This document shows positions 12,002 through 23,763 of a DNA stretch of 64,000 nt, one piece after another. The notes beneath the pieces were generated by a model that did not search any database, had not been told where the DNA came from, and saw only the letters and a program-made list of their open reading frames with translations. The number at the start of each line of letters is the position of its first letter. Within the stretch, counting starts at the first letter, position 1. Origin of the DNA: Rhynchosporium graminicola (taxonomy: Eukaryota; Ascomycota; Leotiomycetes; Helotiales; Ploettnerulaceae); NCBI GenBank assembly GCA_900074885.1, contig FJUW01000029.1:1-64000 (forward strand), given 5' to 3'. Made by a program: the position numbers and the translations under genes.

Positions 12002-14298
12002 GTAAAAAGAGAGAAAGAAAGATATAATTAGTTAAGTGAAGAGATTTTTAGAGGAGTAATAAATAGATATTTAGAGTTTATTCGAATAATTAGGCGTTAT
12101 TATTTACTATTACTTCTAGAACTTCAGACCTACTCTAAACTCTATATCTCTAGACTACTCTACTTTATAGTGAAACTAAGAGAAGACTCCTATCGGCCTA
12201 AAAGAGTCGAACTAGTATAGAACTACTTTATAAGAGCTATATTCTTCGTCTGAATAGTAACCCTTTTACTTTAAATATAATATATATTAGAAACTATTTT
12301 TCTATTAATAAAATATACTATAAATAAAAGGAAAGAGTAATACCTTTAAAGAAAAAAACTAGAAAGGCTTCGGTAGCTTCTTAAAGAGTTTTAATAGCAG
12401 AAGACTAAAATCTTAAGTCTAACTTGAAATCTTAAGTAACCTTACGAACTAGGCGTTAGAATTAAAGCTTTCTAAGGAGGAAGTTATAGCTTTTCTGAAA
12501 TAGCTTAATTTATCGTAATACTTTTACTATTTATAGTTATTTATATTACTATTAAGTATTACTATTAGAATCCTGAGTACTTACTACTAGATAGTAGCTT
12601 CCGGACTATTAAACTAGGCTTCGTAATACTATAAGCTCCTGTCTTCTTAGGATTAGCCTTATATACTTATTTACGCTTATCCTAAGTAGTAATTTTTTCA
12701 GCGGGAGTAAGCTTCATAGGTAAAGTGAATTTTCTAGTACTCTTCTTTTTAGGAGAAGATACTAACGTAGCTATATTCTTAGTTTTTTTTTATAGTAGCT
12801 TTAGAGCGTGCTATCTTAACTATAAGCCTTTATTAGTATTAGTACTATTACTATTAGGTATTACTATATAGGGTATAACTTACTAAGAGGAGGTTATAGG
12901 AGTATCTAGTTTTTAGAAGTTTAGAATTTCCTAGCCGAGAGGCTATTTATATATTTATAAATAATAATAACTTATTAACGTAAATACTAAGTAAATAAAC
13001 AAAAGAAGGTATATAGAGTGAATATAAGCGAGTTACTTAAATATAAATCTATCGCAGGTACGCTTTTACTTTTAAAATAAATAACTACTTTTCTTACCGG
13101 ACTAAAATAACTTTTTCTTCTACTAAACTAAAACTAGTAAGTGACCTTTCTCCTCCTATATCTATTTAGTTCTAATAGTAATATAATATAGTAATAGACT
13201 ATAGTTACTATTCCCTTTAAATAAATAAAACACCTATTTTTATACTAACTTTCGATAAGCGCTAAGATACTATTAAGGCAGATACCTAACTTTAGATTAA
13301 GGTAGCTAAGAATACTAAGAGATAGGTAAGTAACTATCTTTATTACTATTCGTAGCTTCTCTAATATTTCTTTAGGCCTTATATCGTGCTTATATTAATA
13401 TAAAGAAATAGAAGGGTTTCAAAGACCTTCTAGATAAGGAGAAAGAGAGCTTATAGAATAAGGCTAAGGCTAGAGTTCTAGCTAAGAGGGCTAAAGCCAG
13501 TAAGAAGTATAATAATTTAGTTATAAGGTACTTAGATATTAAGAATAAGTAGTTAGAGTTAGTTCTTAAGGAGGAGAAAACTATAAGAAAGAAAGTACTA
13601 AGAGTTAGAAATAGAGTAAGTTCTATTACTATTACTTATTACTATCTATTCTAATTATAACTTAGCGGAAGAGAAAAGCTAGAGAGCTTAAAGAAGATAA
13701 TAATAATAATAATAATAAATTAGCTTCTAGTATTAGAGGTTTCTTTAAGAAAAACTTAGAGCTTCTAATTAAGAGATTAGAAGTAAAGATTAACAAGGAG
13801 AGTAGTAAGAAATATTGAGTTAAGAAGAAGGAGATAGATACTTTTATAAAAGATATTACTAATCCTAAGGCTATTAAGGAATTTTATACTAGAGATAAGG
13901 AGATTAAGGTTAAAGAAGATAACTATAATAGTAATAATATTCTAGTTGAAGTCTCTACTAATAAAGAAGAAGAAGATAATAAAGAGGAGTTCTCTAAGTA
14001 GGAGGGATTTATTATTATAGATAAAGAGGATAAAGAAGATATAGATTAAGAGGAATAAGTTCTTTACTTCTTTTATTATTATAATACTCTTAATTGAACT
14101 TCTTTGAAAAACTAAATTACTCCTTATTACTATCTGCTATTACTATATAATCTGAAAAGTCCCTGATTTAAAAACGTAGTTGTTTTTATTAATAGTTATT
14201 AATATTCTAGTATTCCTAGGTTTTAGTATTCCTGGGTTTTCCCTATGAAAAAAAGTCTAATTGCAAGTTGAGATATGTATTCACTAAAACCCGCTATA
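12002..14298 (-). mobile_element. IS3EU-like DNA transposon, truncated copy B
   Basis: Corresponds to 38,868 to about 41,150 of the full-length copy, in opposite orientation. Shared pieces are the inverted-repeat end (finishing CCCGCTATA at 14,298), the lysine-rich ORF remnant with its introns (about 13,250-14,050, plus strand) and the small basic ORF remnant (about 12,600-12,815, minus strand). The transposase half is missing, and the left edge at about 12,000 meets the Copia nest, which probably truncated it. Differences between copies are mostly transitions. The inverted repeat here carries a short internal duplication (14,212-14,245). The orientation is given as opposite to the transposase of the full copy. 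Confidence 0.8.
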
Positions 14299-16421
14299 CC
14301 CTCCCCCTAAACTCTCGGCTAGGCGAAGTCTGGGCGAAAGTCCCCCACACCCGCAACGTCCAGTTCAACAGTATTCATAAATCTAATGCAAAAGCTACCC
14401 CCCCGAAACGAGTATCTCGTGATATGCACAAGTGGCATAACTCGTGATCACATGGGCCACCAGGCCACGATACGAAAAGTTTAGGTTTCGGGAGGCTGTT
14501 TCCGGATCCCCTACAACCAAGCTGTCGGTACTCGGTACCTAGGTAGGTAGATAGATAGCCGTAACCATAGGGCCCACACTCCAGCTCGCTTCTCTTCCGA
14601 GGTGATTAACAAGTTGTATGTGAGGGGTAGGTAGTAGGGAGAGCTTCCGAGGGAAATTGTACGCAATCACGATGTTATGCTTGCCGTAGTAGACAGATAT
14701 CTCGCATCTTGAGAGTTGTAAGATGGAGCAGAGATATGACTGTATCGACGATACCTTTCACCCAGGACTAACTATGCCGCCTGAAGTCGCACGGCATAAC
14801 GAGACCAAAGCTCTCCTCGATCTCTTTAGGAGGCCTTGATATAACAGCTACACATCTTCATTCCCCAACAGTTCAAAAGGCACAATCTGTGAAGAGGTCA
14901 TGAATTCCCCGTCCAATTAAGACTGCAGGACTACTGATCGTCCCTTGAAGAGCTCCCAGCGAGGACAAATACAGCGAAGACCCATCAAAGATTTACTTGA
15001 ATTCGTTGATTACGTCCGATCTTGGATTAGATACTAGTTTCTAGTTACCGTGTTACTTTCCTCGATATTTGTTTCTCGTTCATCGATCACGTTTCCTCGG
15101 ACGACATTGTTCTTCGCGTCGTAACAGGTCTTCAATCAATCTCGATGAAAATCTAAGTCGGAAATGGCCATGAGTGTTCGACGAGAGCTTTCGACCGGTA
15201 TACTTGACAGAGACAGCGCACAATCCGTGGTAGGATAGCAACGCAGCTTCTTGGTCTCCTCTGTACAGATCTTCTTTTCACTCTATATCCGACGCCGAGA
15301 GCTTAAATCAAACAGCTTCATCTCATACAAGCTCACCAGCGCCTCGCAGGCAAAGCAAGGTAATCATTCCAACAATTGAACCCGAATCATGCGCAAGCCG
15401 GTGATCTCTATGCCCTCGGTCTCGAAAATGCAATTCGATATCTCACAAGTAGCATGATGACGGTACTTCCTCTTCTTCCAAAGAATCCACAAAGCTAAAC
15501 AATGACTGCGTCAGTTCAAGAAGTAAATTGAAGAGGGTACGTGCAGAGGAAAGGATTTCCAAAGCTCTCAAGCTTTCAAGTCTGCGTAGACTCTCTTGCA
15601 GAATATCCCATCTTGACATGCACCAGCGCCACTTGGTATCTCCAGGAATCATCTTAGGCTCAAGAGTTCCCACGTTTACACAAATTCACTTGAGACTCGT
15701 ACATAAACCCTCAACCGCCACAGAGGCTCTATCAGCAACCGCCATCCAGCGACGAGATTTCCGCTGCGTCTCGCAGCCCTAAGTAGAGAAGAAGAGATGA
15801 ACAGTAAAATATGAGAGAACACTCAAGGAACGTCGACGAACTTTTTAAGAATTAAATGAAGTTTATCCATTATACCAGAAAAAATTAAAAATTACATCAT
15901 ACGTTAAGATTTAGCCAGAGCATATCACATAGCAATTTCCGTTTCCATCTACAGCTGGGTACACGATCACTTCGCACGCTGATTCCGGTTACTCAAGGCT
16001 TGTCTCTATGCACTTTTTATTGTTTGGTGTTCCGAGAAGAAGAAGAAGAAGTTTGATGCAACTTAGCGAGCGCGAACTTCTGATCTGGAGGTTCCTCCAT
16101 CGGCAAAGCCGAGAGCGCCAGGGTCTCGAGAGTCCGAATGACACGGATCGGACACCTACGATTTGGAGATTGCAAGATGAGATTGAGATATCCTCTGAGT
16201 GCTTGACCGACAGATCGTGAAGAAGGCTTATTTCGTTCAAAGAACCCCTTCTTCCAAGCAAAGCCAGAGTAGCCGAGATCAAAGGATCACACTTGATTTC
16301 TCCGACTTACAGCCCCAATGCCTCATTCACACACTTCACGAATTAACTCAAAGAAACAGTTTACTCCACCCCATCACTCCCAAGACTCCTCAAAAAGACA
16401 GCAGCAACTCCCCACACATCC
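14299..16421. other. Intergenic, no supported gene
   Basis: Base composition turns from RIP-type to normal at 14,298. Short ORFs at 15,443-15,673 (minus) and 16,008-16,220 (plus) have no recognisable domain, splice context or start context. The 15.4-15.8 kb minus-strand translation (WRWCMSRWDILQESLRRLES) faintly recalls helical N-terminal domains of fungal HET/NACHT proteins; this is too weak to call. Confidence 0.5.
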
Positions 16422-19400
16422 TCAAACACCTGACTGTACCTGCCAAAGCCCATCTGATCCCCTCATCATCCTCCTCTTCCTCGATAACGGTTCCTTCCCA
16501 CAAACAACCGGCCTCTCCCCACCCTCAATCATCATCTCCTCATCCTCATCCTCATCTTCCGGAATCTTCCTCTTCTTTGTCACCTTCTGCGCGACACCCT
16601 TCTGGGCTATGACTTTTGGCTCCCATCCATCAGCGAGTTTACGGACGACAGATGGGTAGCGAAATGGAGGGTGGCCTTCTGGAAGATCGAGTGGGCCAAT
16701 GCTAATGTGGGATTCGTCAGTAGTGATGCGTGTAAGAGGTGTGATGAAGGAAGGGCATGTTGAAACACTCACGTCCATCTCTCTCCACGAGCTTCCCAGT
16801 CGTAGATACAGCAGAGAACATCCTGTCTCGTGAAAAACGCAGCTTGTCCCGGGTACTCGGACAGGAAGGAGTAATTGATCCAGTCGCAGAACACTGTTAA
16901 GCGAGAGTCAGCATAAGAACGGGGCAGGTAATCGTGAAGGATTAATCACCATTGAAGTCCTGATCCCTGTGACCTTCCTCCGTGTAGTGACTGAACCAAA
17001 CCATCATATGTTTCACGCATGCATCGAATTGATCTAACCGTTCTTTGGATGGTGGCTGGTATACACGTGGCATTGGCAAATATGGGCCATCTGGATATAC
17101 CCCATCGTCGGGAGACCATCCGTACTTGACAAATCGTACGACGCCTTGAGTAGGTCTCGGTCCCCTATTGACTTCGGCCCAGCTATTTCACCATCTCCAT
17201 CAGTTCATGTTTGATCAAAGAAAAGGGGCTCAAGTTTGCGCGCAGAACTCACCTAAATTTTACCTTTGCCTTTTGACAAGCCTTCAAGAACTGCCTAAAC
17301 TCCGCCGGCGTCACAAATTCCCTTCCCAATCCTACAGTCCGGATCAAATGGCTATACAACACACTCTCGCTCATCTTCCCCATTGTATCAACAGCCATAA
17401 TCAAGCGACTGTCATCAAAGTACGCCGCGATCTCATTATTCCTTTCATCGGTACTCCTTGTTGCCATGTCTCTGAGACCTATTACATTCGCAGATTTATC
17501 AGCAGGCGTAGGCAAGTTTGGTCCCTTCATGCCGGCCGGACGTTCCCCTCGATCTAATGCGCCTATAGCCTCAATAATTCCTCCTCTCTGAGCTCTTCTC
17601 GCGTTCTCTTTGTTGACAATGAAAATGTCTTTGGTCTCGAAGCTGTAGATAGCCATATCAACGTTTTCGGATCCAGTGGCGGGGTCGAGCTTTGATTCTT
17701 TGCCATCCCATCCACTGCCTACTTTTTTGGGGCCCAGGTGCGCTGCCTTGCCGCCAAGACTACGCCAGGTTAGCTACAGGTCGATGCCAGCGACTTTTAT
17801 CGAAAACCTTACGATTGTACGCGAGTGGTCCAAAAGTTAGGGTCGTTAACGTTGAAGTAATGTCTCAGAGGTACGGGGAAGTATATTTGATGCTTCCAAT
17901 CGTCGGCTTTTCTGTGCGTCAAGATTGGATATTCCGCCAGGACTATGAAATCTTTGGCATTCCAAGTATTGATGGTGGTTCTGATTGCCACGTTAGAACA
18001 AATTAAGATTGTCATCGGGAAGGAAATACTTTCTGAAAAAGACCAGCATTGGGAAACCCCTTGGAATTTGCTGTTGCAGGTTGGTTGAACTCGAAGCCGG
18101 CCGTGATGCCTCCAAAGACCTAAACTGTGTTATAACAGAGATGGTTCCTACAGTAGACAAGAAATCTTACATGCATCTCCATTGAAAAGCCTCTGCTTCG
18201 GTCAGAACCACAGGAGAAGAATTCTGTGTCTGGAACTTACAGCTCGGCGAAAAAATCTGCCCCAATATATGGCTCTTTAGCGAGAGGTTTGCCTGGGCTA
18301 CCAGGACGGACGCTTTTCTTCTCCCATATTTCCCACCAGAAAGCATGCTAATTGTTTAGCCGGCATGTCACTAATCCGTCTTATGCTGAAGGCTCAACTT
18401 ACAGTAAGCTCATGAAGTAAAATGGTGGCATTTTTAAAGTTACACCTAAAATCCGAATCAGCATGTATTCAAGGTATCCAAGTGAGTATCAGAAAGGGAG
18501 TTAAGACGGCCCGTGTCTTTGGATGGTTGATACCACGCACATCATTCTCTCCGCCGCTGTGATCTGGTCATTCAACAACGGTTCCAGGTTCTCAAAGCTA
18601 AACCATACGATCGTATTCCCATGATGGCAAAATTCGGTCAAGCCTGTAGTATTATGTTGCTTTCTGTCTCCCGTATCCATATTGATATCCCCGCTGCAGA
18701 GGTGGAATGACACCTTTTTGGAAAGATCCATTAATATGCGGTTGACGTCAATTCTATCTTGATGTATGGTTTGTGGAGACCGGGGTGTCAGCCGGTAGCG
18801 CATACCTCTTTCTGTATAATCATAGTCCTTAGGATATTCTTTGACTGGAATCTGGGAGTATTCGCCAGCGAGAAGAGTGTCCCACCTAAAGAGTTCAGTA
18901 GGTAATGGGGATTGAGGAGGTCTGTTTACCATGACCAAGCAGTGCTGACGTTCAAGAACTGGGTAGCAAGCCTCAGTGCTGTCACGAGTATCAGCTTTGA
19001 CGTCGTCAAATCTCAATGTGCTGGCGAGTCGTATTTCGAGGACTTGATCTTCTGAAAACAATGAGGTCAGACTGACCTGGTTCTAATATACGCCAAACAG
19101 CTAGGTGATCGACCTTTTTATGTCAGATCTATGATGGCACATGTTAGACCGACGGGTGACGAACTTGCCAAAACCCTGGGCGCCCGTTGCCCAAGGGAAA
19201 TAACGCCTGATGCTTAGGTAATTTCTCTTGCCACCTGGGTCTTGCAAACACGGGGTGAATGGGCCAAGTGAAGTTCGTCGAAGTCGCACTATTCAGCAGT
19301 TTCTTGTCTGCTGGGTCGTGATAGGGTGCCAGAGACTCGGAAACTTGTAACTCAGCTGCACTGAAGCCTGTGAAGAACATTAGTAATTTGGAAAGGGTAG

Positions 19401-19620
19401 AGTCAGCTAATCAAGTTGTGAGTCTACCATGAAAGCGTATCCGTTGGTAGGCCTCCAACCTTCTGTGATCTTTATTCTTATCGGCTGAAAAGGGTAATGG
19501 AAAAGATGGCGTGAGTCCACTTTTGAGAGATGTTTTCGTCTTCAGAATTTTGTGGTCTATTTCCCCCTTTTTCCCTGTTGGATGGCCGTATATTCTGGCC
19601 AGTGCGGTCTGCGTCGCCAT
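16422..19620 (-). CDS. HExxH-containing hypothetical protein (putative metallopeptidase-like)
   Basis: Multi-exon gene reading leftwards from an ATG at 19,620. Likely exons: 19,428-19,620; about 19,150-19,367; about 18,508-19,051; 18,403-18,445; 18,241-18,347; 18,171-18,192; 18,030-18,119; about 17,820-17,980; about 17,249-17,720; about 17,000-17,182; about 16,773-16,893; 16,422-16,711. A zinc-peptidase-type HELTHAFWWE motif spans the junction 18,403/18,347, the intron falling between HELT and HAFW. The C-terminus is basic then acidic, with KKRKIPEDEDEDEE and RKRR, suggesting nuclear targeting. No signal peptide is seen. I do not recognise the family. One junction (about 17,980-18,040) does not close in frame with canonical sites and one donor (near 18,507) is weak, so exons are provisional or the gene carries a lesion. 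Confidence 0.6.
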
Positions 19621-20369
19621 TGGGGTTATGATAGATGCTTTATCGATGCACGATTTATGATTTATGATTTTCCTAATGCATTTTGCGGTGAGTTTTCGGG
19701 CTTCAGATAAACTATCAATTGGAATGCAGACAGGAGTTCCACATTCCTGGCGTCACAACAACCAATTTCTGCTTTTAGCAGTAAATATTGTGAGTGCCAC
19801 TTGAAACTCATGATGCGAAGCAAGCACCGGCCCCTAGGTCAAGATGCCAGAATACCATGTTTGCATTTCTCTTCCATCAGAGAATCTAACGAGAACAAGG
19901 TCATGATATGAATAATGGGTGGCGGTTAAAGTGCTTATTCTCTAGCACAAAAATGTAATGAGATAATCCTTTCCATGGTCATTTAAGAATGTGGAATGGG
20001 ATAGATGCTTCGATGGAACCTAGGTCCCTTGGAAGCGACGACTGGAAGCGAGCCGCTTTTATACGTGGACAAACAAGATAGGGAAACTTTACTCGAAGAA
20101 TTTAATTATTGAGGTAAGGTAAAATCCGGGAAAGGAGAAAACCGGCTGGAGATGATTGAATAGGATAGAAAGCAACAAACAGTCGCAGATCGGTCCACGT
20201 GTTTGCGCGCCCAGGCGCGTCCGAAATGACGCGAAACGTAAGTAGTTCCTGCTGTGCCACTTGACTTATTGCATGACATCCACTTCTTCTCTGATCCCCT
20301 CGAGATTCAGAAGATTATCAGCCTGAATTCCACAAACCTCACTCTCACAAATCCAAATCTACCGCCATA
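19621..20369. promoter_or_regulatory. Divergent intergenic region
   Basis: Separates the start of the HExxH gene (minus) from the start of the BRCT gene (plus), so it should contain both promoters. Pyrimidine-rich, CT-rich sequence with short CTCACA-type stretches lies just upstream of 20,370. No specific factor site can be supported. Confidence 0.45.
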
Positions 20370-21127
20370 ATGCCACCAAAAAAGGCCACCAACACATCTG
20401 TTTACATGGTCCTCGTAGGCACCTCTATTGACTCCATTCACGCGTCACTTGACTCAGCAAACGAGCGCGTCGCAGAAGCCAAAGGCGAAGGAAATGGCAA
20501 ACGGAGAATTGAAATACAAGACCTGATCGGAGGAAGTATAACAGTTGATCCTGTCGCGGAGAAGAAGCCTGCTGCCAAGGCCAAAGCAGCGAAGGAGCAA
20601 GTCAAGGAGGAGAATGAGGAGGAGGAACCCGAAGCGAAGATCGCCGCGCCAAAGAAAACAAAGACGCCTGCTGAGCAGCGCGCGGCCAACGCCGCAAAGC
20701 CTAAGCCTGCGGTTGACGTATTGGAATTGCCGGATAATTACAAGGCACTGCTGGAGGGGACAGGAAGCGCGTTGAAAGGACTTTCGATTTGTGTTACGGG
20801 TGTTCCGCCGACGTTGGGCAGGAAGAATGCTGAGAGGTTGGTGGTGAATCACGGAGGAAAAGTCGCGAGCAGTCTGAGTGGGAAGACGAGTTATGTTGTT
20901 GTGGGTAATGATGCAGGTCCTACGAAGTAAGTTTGCCCTTTGACGTTGTTAGGATATGCTAAGTGCGATGCAGGCTTGAGAAGATCGAATCTCTTGGTCT
21001 GACTACACTGGATGAAGCTGGCCTTGTCAAGCTCATCGAGGATGGTGGTGGTAAGGGTTCCGTAGATGAGGAGGAGGAGGAGGAAGCAGAACCTGCCAAA
21101 AGTAAGAAGAGAAAGACCAAAGCCTGA
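20370..21127 (+). CDS. Stand-alone BRCT protein resembling the BRCT region of replication factor C subunit 1
   Basis: Two exons, 20,370-20,926 and 20,974-21,127, joined by a 47-bp intron (GTAAGT...CAG); 236 aa. Residues about 55-115 are Lys/Glu/Ala-rich and disordered. A single BRCT domain follows (about residues 128-205: 'LKGLSICVTGVPPTLGRKNA', 'HGGKV', 'TSYVVVGN', then 'LEKIESLGLTTLDEAGLVKLI'), the pattern of RFC1 and bacterial ligase BRCTs. It ends in an acidic stretch and KSKKRKTKA, a likely nuclear signal. Full RFC1 is about 900-1,100 aa with an AAA+ clamp-loader core; that is absent here and the next 900 bases do not encode it. It may bind DNA ends or 5' phosphates like the RFC1 BRCT, by inference only. 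Confidence 0.85.
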
Positions 21128-22054
21128 GTGGGCTATGGATTATGATATTGAGATCCTCGCTCGGGACTACTTCCAATGTATTTGCTTGCTTTCTCTACAT
21201 GTTTCGTTCATCACCTTTTGGAAGCGTATATGGCCTCTTCGGTTGTGGGGTGGGGGAAGTGGTGAGGCTCAAGTCATGTATAATGTTACTGAGGAGGCTC
21301 ACTTTCGAGAAGCCTTTCACAATCAATTCGAAAAACAATTGAGCCATACTCATTTGATACGAGAACATTCATGAGAGGGACACATTTTATTTGTTTCCTT
21401 TCTATTCATTGGGCCGAAAAGAGCTCTATAACTTGCAGAAATAGAGTCCGAGGTTTCGGCCCTTTCTCAGATTTCGATTCGACTCGTCAATTTTCAAGGC
21501 GAGCTGCCATGTTTGGTTTATCACTGAACGCGCTATTTTTTGCTTCTTTGGGAGCATCATCATCTATATCAGGATGGGCTATCCTCTCCATCGGTAGTTG
21601 TGGCCGGAAGTCTAACCTGTTCAAGAAGTTCGTAAACTCCCCCACACCTGATACACTTGGCATTGTGAACATCAATCCAATGATAAGTACCATGGCCCTT
21701 TCATTCCTTTTCAATGATCTGCAGGGCGTATTTCTTAAAGCGCAGACAAGCAAAGATAAGATAGCCACTACCGAAGTCAAGTCATGCGGTCGATCTCATT
21801 GCCGCTGGGACATCCCGCTTTGAGAAGGTCGTTCGATCGGAGGAGAAGGCTTAGGAAGGTACAAGAGTCTTGGTGCTGTACGATGCCGCTGCCAGCTTTC
21901 TATTCGGCTGATATTTCGAGTGCCGAGATATGTAGTGGAGGCAGATAGAGTGTGCTAACTAAGATATCAGCAAGTGATGGAAGTTATATAGCTGCTTGAA
22001 TCGCGACTTTCTTTTGGTGGTTACTATCTGTCGAAGTACAGTTAGGTTTTCACT
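21128..22054. other. Intergenic
   Basis: Holds the 3' end of the BRCT gene and the promoter of the aminopeptidase gene. Overlapping ORFs on both strands at 21,371-21,823 lack domain or splice support; the minus-strand one has two hydrophobic segments but starts only at a TTG. I make no gene call. Confidence 0.5.
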
Positions 22055-23763
22055 ATGCATTTCTCTACTATCCTTCCGCTTTTCGCTACTTTGCTGTCTT
22101 TGGTTTCAGCTCTGCCTCCTACGGATGTGAGAGTTGCCAATGATGGGAGCCTTCGTTTGATCAAGACCTCCGAGGCGGATCCTGGAACTTGGGTCACTGA
22201 AGACCAGAAGATTGAGCAATATGTTGCTAAGAACATTGGCTTCATCGATATAACGGATATCAAGGTACGATTTAGAATGCCAACTTGACACTCGTTTTTC
22301 CTAACGAAGAACCAGAATGAGACCGTTCTCAATCGTCTCTCGACTGTCCAAAGCGAATCGATTATTCAAGCTCGCGCTGTCACTTATCCCTCCACTCTAA
22401 CCCATCAGACTGAAGCGAATGCTCTGATTGCAAAGTTGAATACTACTGGACCTAAGAGCTGTAAGTGTTCTTTGAAAACCTCCTGATTTTCGATCTGCAC
22501 CCATATTCTCTTCCAAGTGCTCGGGTTCTAAACCTTTCACCTGCTAATCACTCATCAGGGCTGACAACACTTACCACGTAAGTCCAAATTCAATACCGGC
22601 CCGAAAAAAAAATACCTCTCGTTATCCATAAACTCACCCGATCTAGCTATTTCAATCGTTACTACCGCTCTGCCACTGGTACACAGGCTGGAACATGGTT
22701 GCTCGCGCAAGTCAAGAGCGTTGCATCATCCAACTCCGCCATCACCGTCACAACATTCGCTCACTCCTTCAATCAGCCATCAATCATTGCCCAAATTCCT
22801 GGAACTAGCCCAAACATCGGTTCGTCCTCCTTCCTCCTTCCTCCTATCCCATCCCACCCTTTCATCGTTTCCCCACTATCCCATCTTCCAAAATCAATCA
22901 CAAACTCACCTCCCCTAGTCATCGTAGGAGCACACTACGATTCCACCGGCGGTTCAGCAACAGCTAGAGGTCCTGGTGCCGATGACAACGGTTCCGGCGT
23001 CGTCACCATCCTCGAAGCTCTTCGCGTCATTGCCGCCTCTGGATTCAAGCCTAAGAACACTCTTGAGTTCCACTTCTATGCTGGTGAAGAGGGTGGTTTG
23101 TTGGGTTCGCAGCAGGTTTTTGCAAATTATGCTAGCACCGGGAAGAGTGTTTTGGCTGTTGTTATCCAAGGTAAATTTCTCCTCCTAACAACCCTCTGAT
23201 CTTGTGACCTCTTGAATTGATTCGTACTACCGGGTTGCGTTGTCAGATCGGGTTAAGGAGTGAATATTTGGTACTTTGCTGATTGGTTCCTTGGTAGACA
23301 TGACGGGATACTCCCCTTCTGGAAAAGTAAGCGTCTACACCGACTACAGTGACTCCGGACTGGTCGCCTACGTCCGAAAAGTCGTAACGCAATATACTGG
23401 TATTACATACACGACCGACACATGCGGCTACGGCTGCTCGGACCATGCTTCTGCGTACTCTAATGGTTTCCGTAAGTACTCCTTTCTTTTAAACTTGTTC
23501 CCTGACAATTTCCACCTCTGTTTCGTGTCAATCTGGAGTAGAGAGACTGATGATTGGATAGCTGCGAGTTACGTGTGTGATGAAGTGATTAAGACTAGTT
23601 CGCCATACATCCATAGTCCTAATGATGCGCTTTCTACTATTATGTGGGATGCCGTTTTGAGACACACTAAGGTAAGCTGAGAAATCTCATTCAATTTTCT
23701 GTCGATGGCTAATTTGGGGGATAGTTCACTGTGGGCTTCTTGATTGAAGCTGCATACATGTAG
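22055..23763 (+). CDS. Secreted M28 zinc aminopeptidase (leucine aminopeptidase 1-like)
   Basis: Eight exons: 22,055-22,264, 22,316-22,460, 22,559-22,577, 22,647-22,819, 22,919-23,170, 23,298-23,471, 23,562-23,671, 23,725-23,763; 373 aa, a normal length for fungal M28E enzymes. A signal peptide (about residues 1-19, ending VSA-LPP) is followed by a propeptide. Zinc and catalytic motifs are visible: GAHYDS, GADDNGSG, YAGEEGGLLGS, DTCGYGCSDHASAY (with the usual disulfide Cys pair) and SPYIHSPNDALST. The predicted role is to remove N-terminal residues from peptides outside the cell. The third exon is only 19 bp. All junctions keep frame with GT-AG sites, so the gene looks functional. Confidence 0.92.

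Noticed and set aside
15443..15790. Relict HeLo/HET-type domain on the minus strand
   Set aside because: Only a short helical stretch looks similar; stops and lack of flanking exons give no support.
21371..21823. Gene downstream of the BRCT gene
   Set aside because: Overlapping ORFs on both strands, no domain, no splice context; the minus-strand frame begins at TTG.
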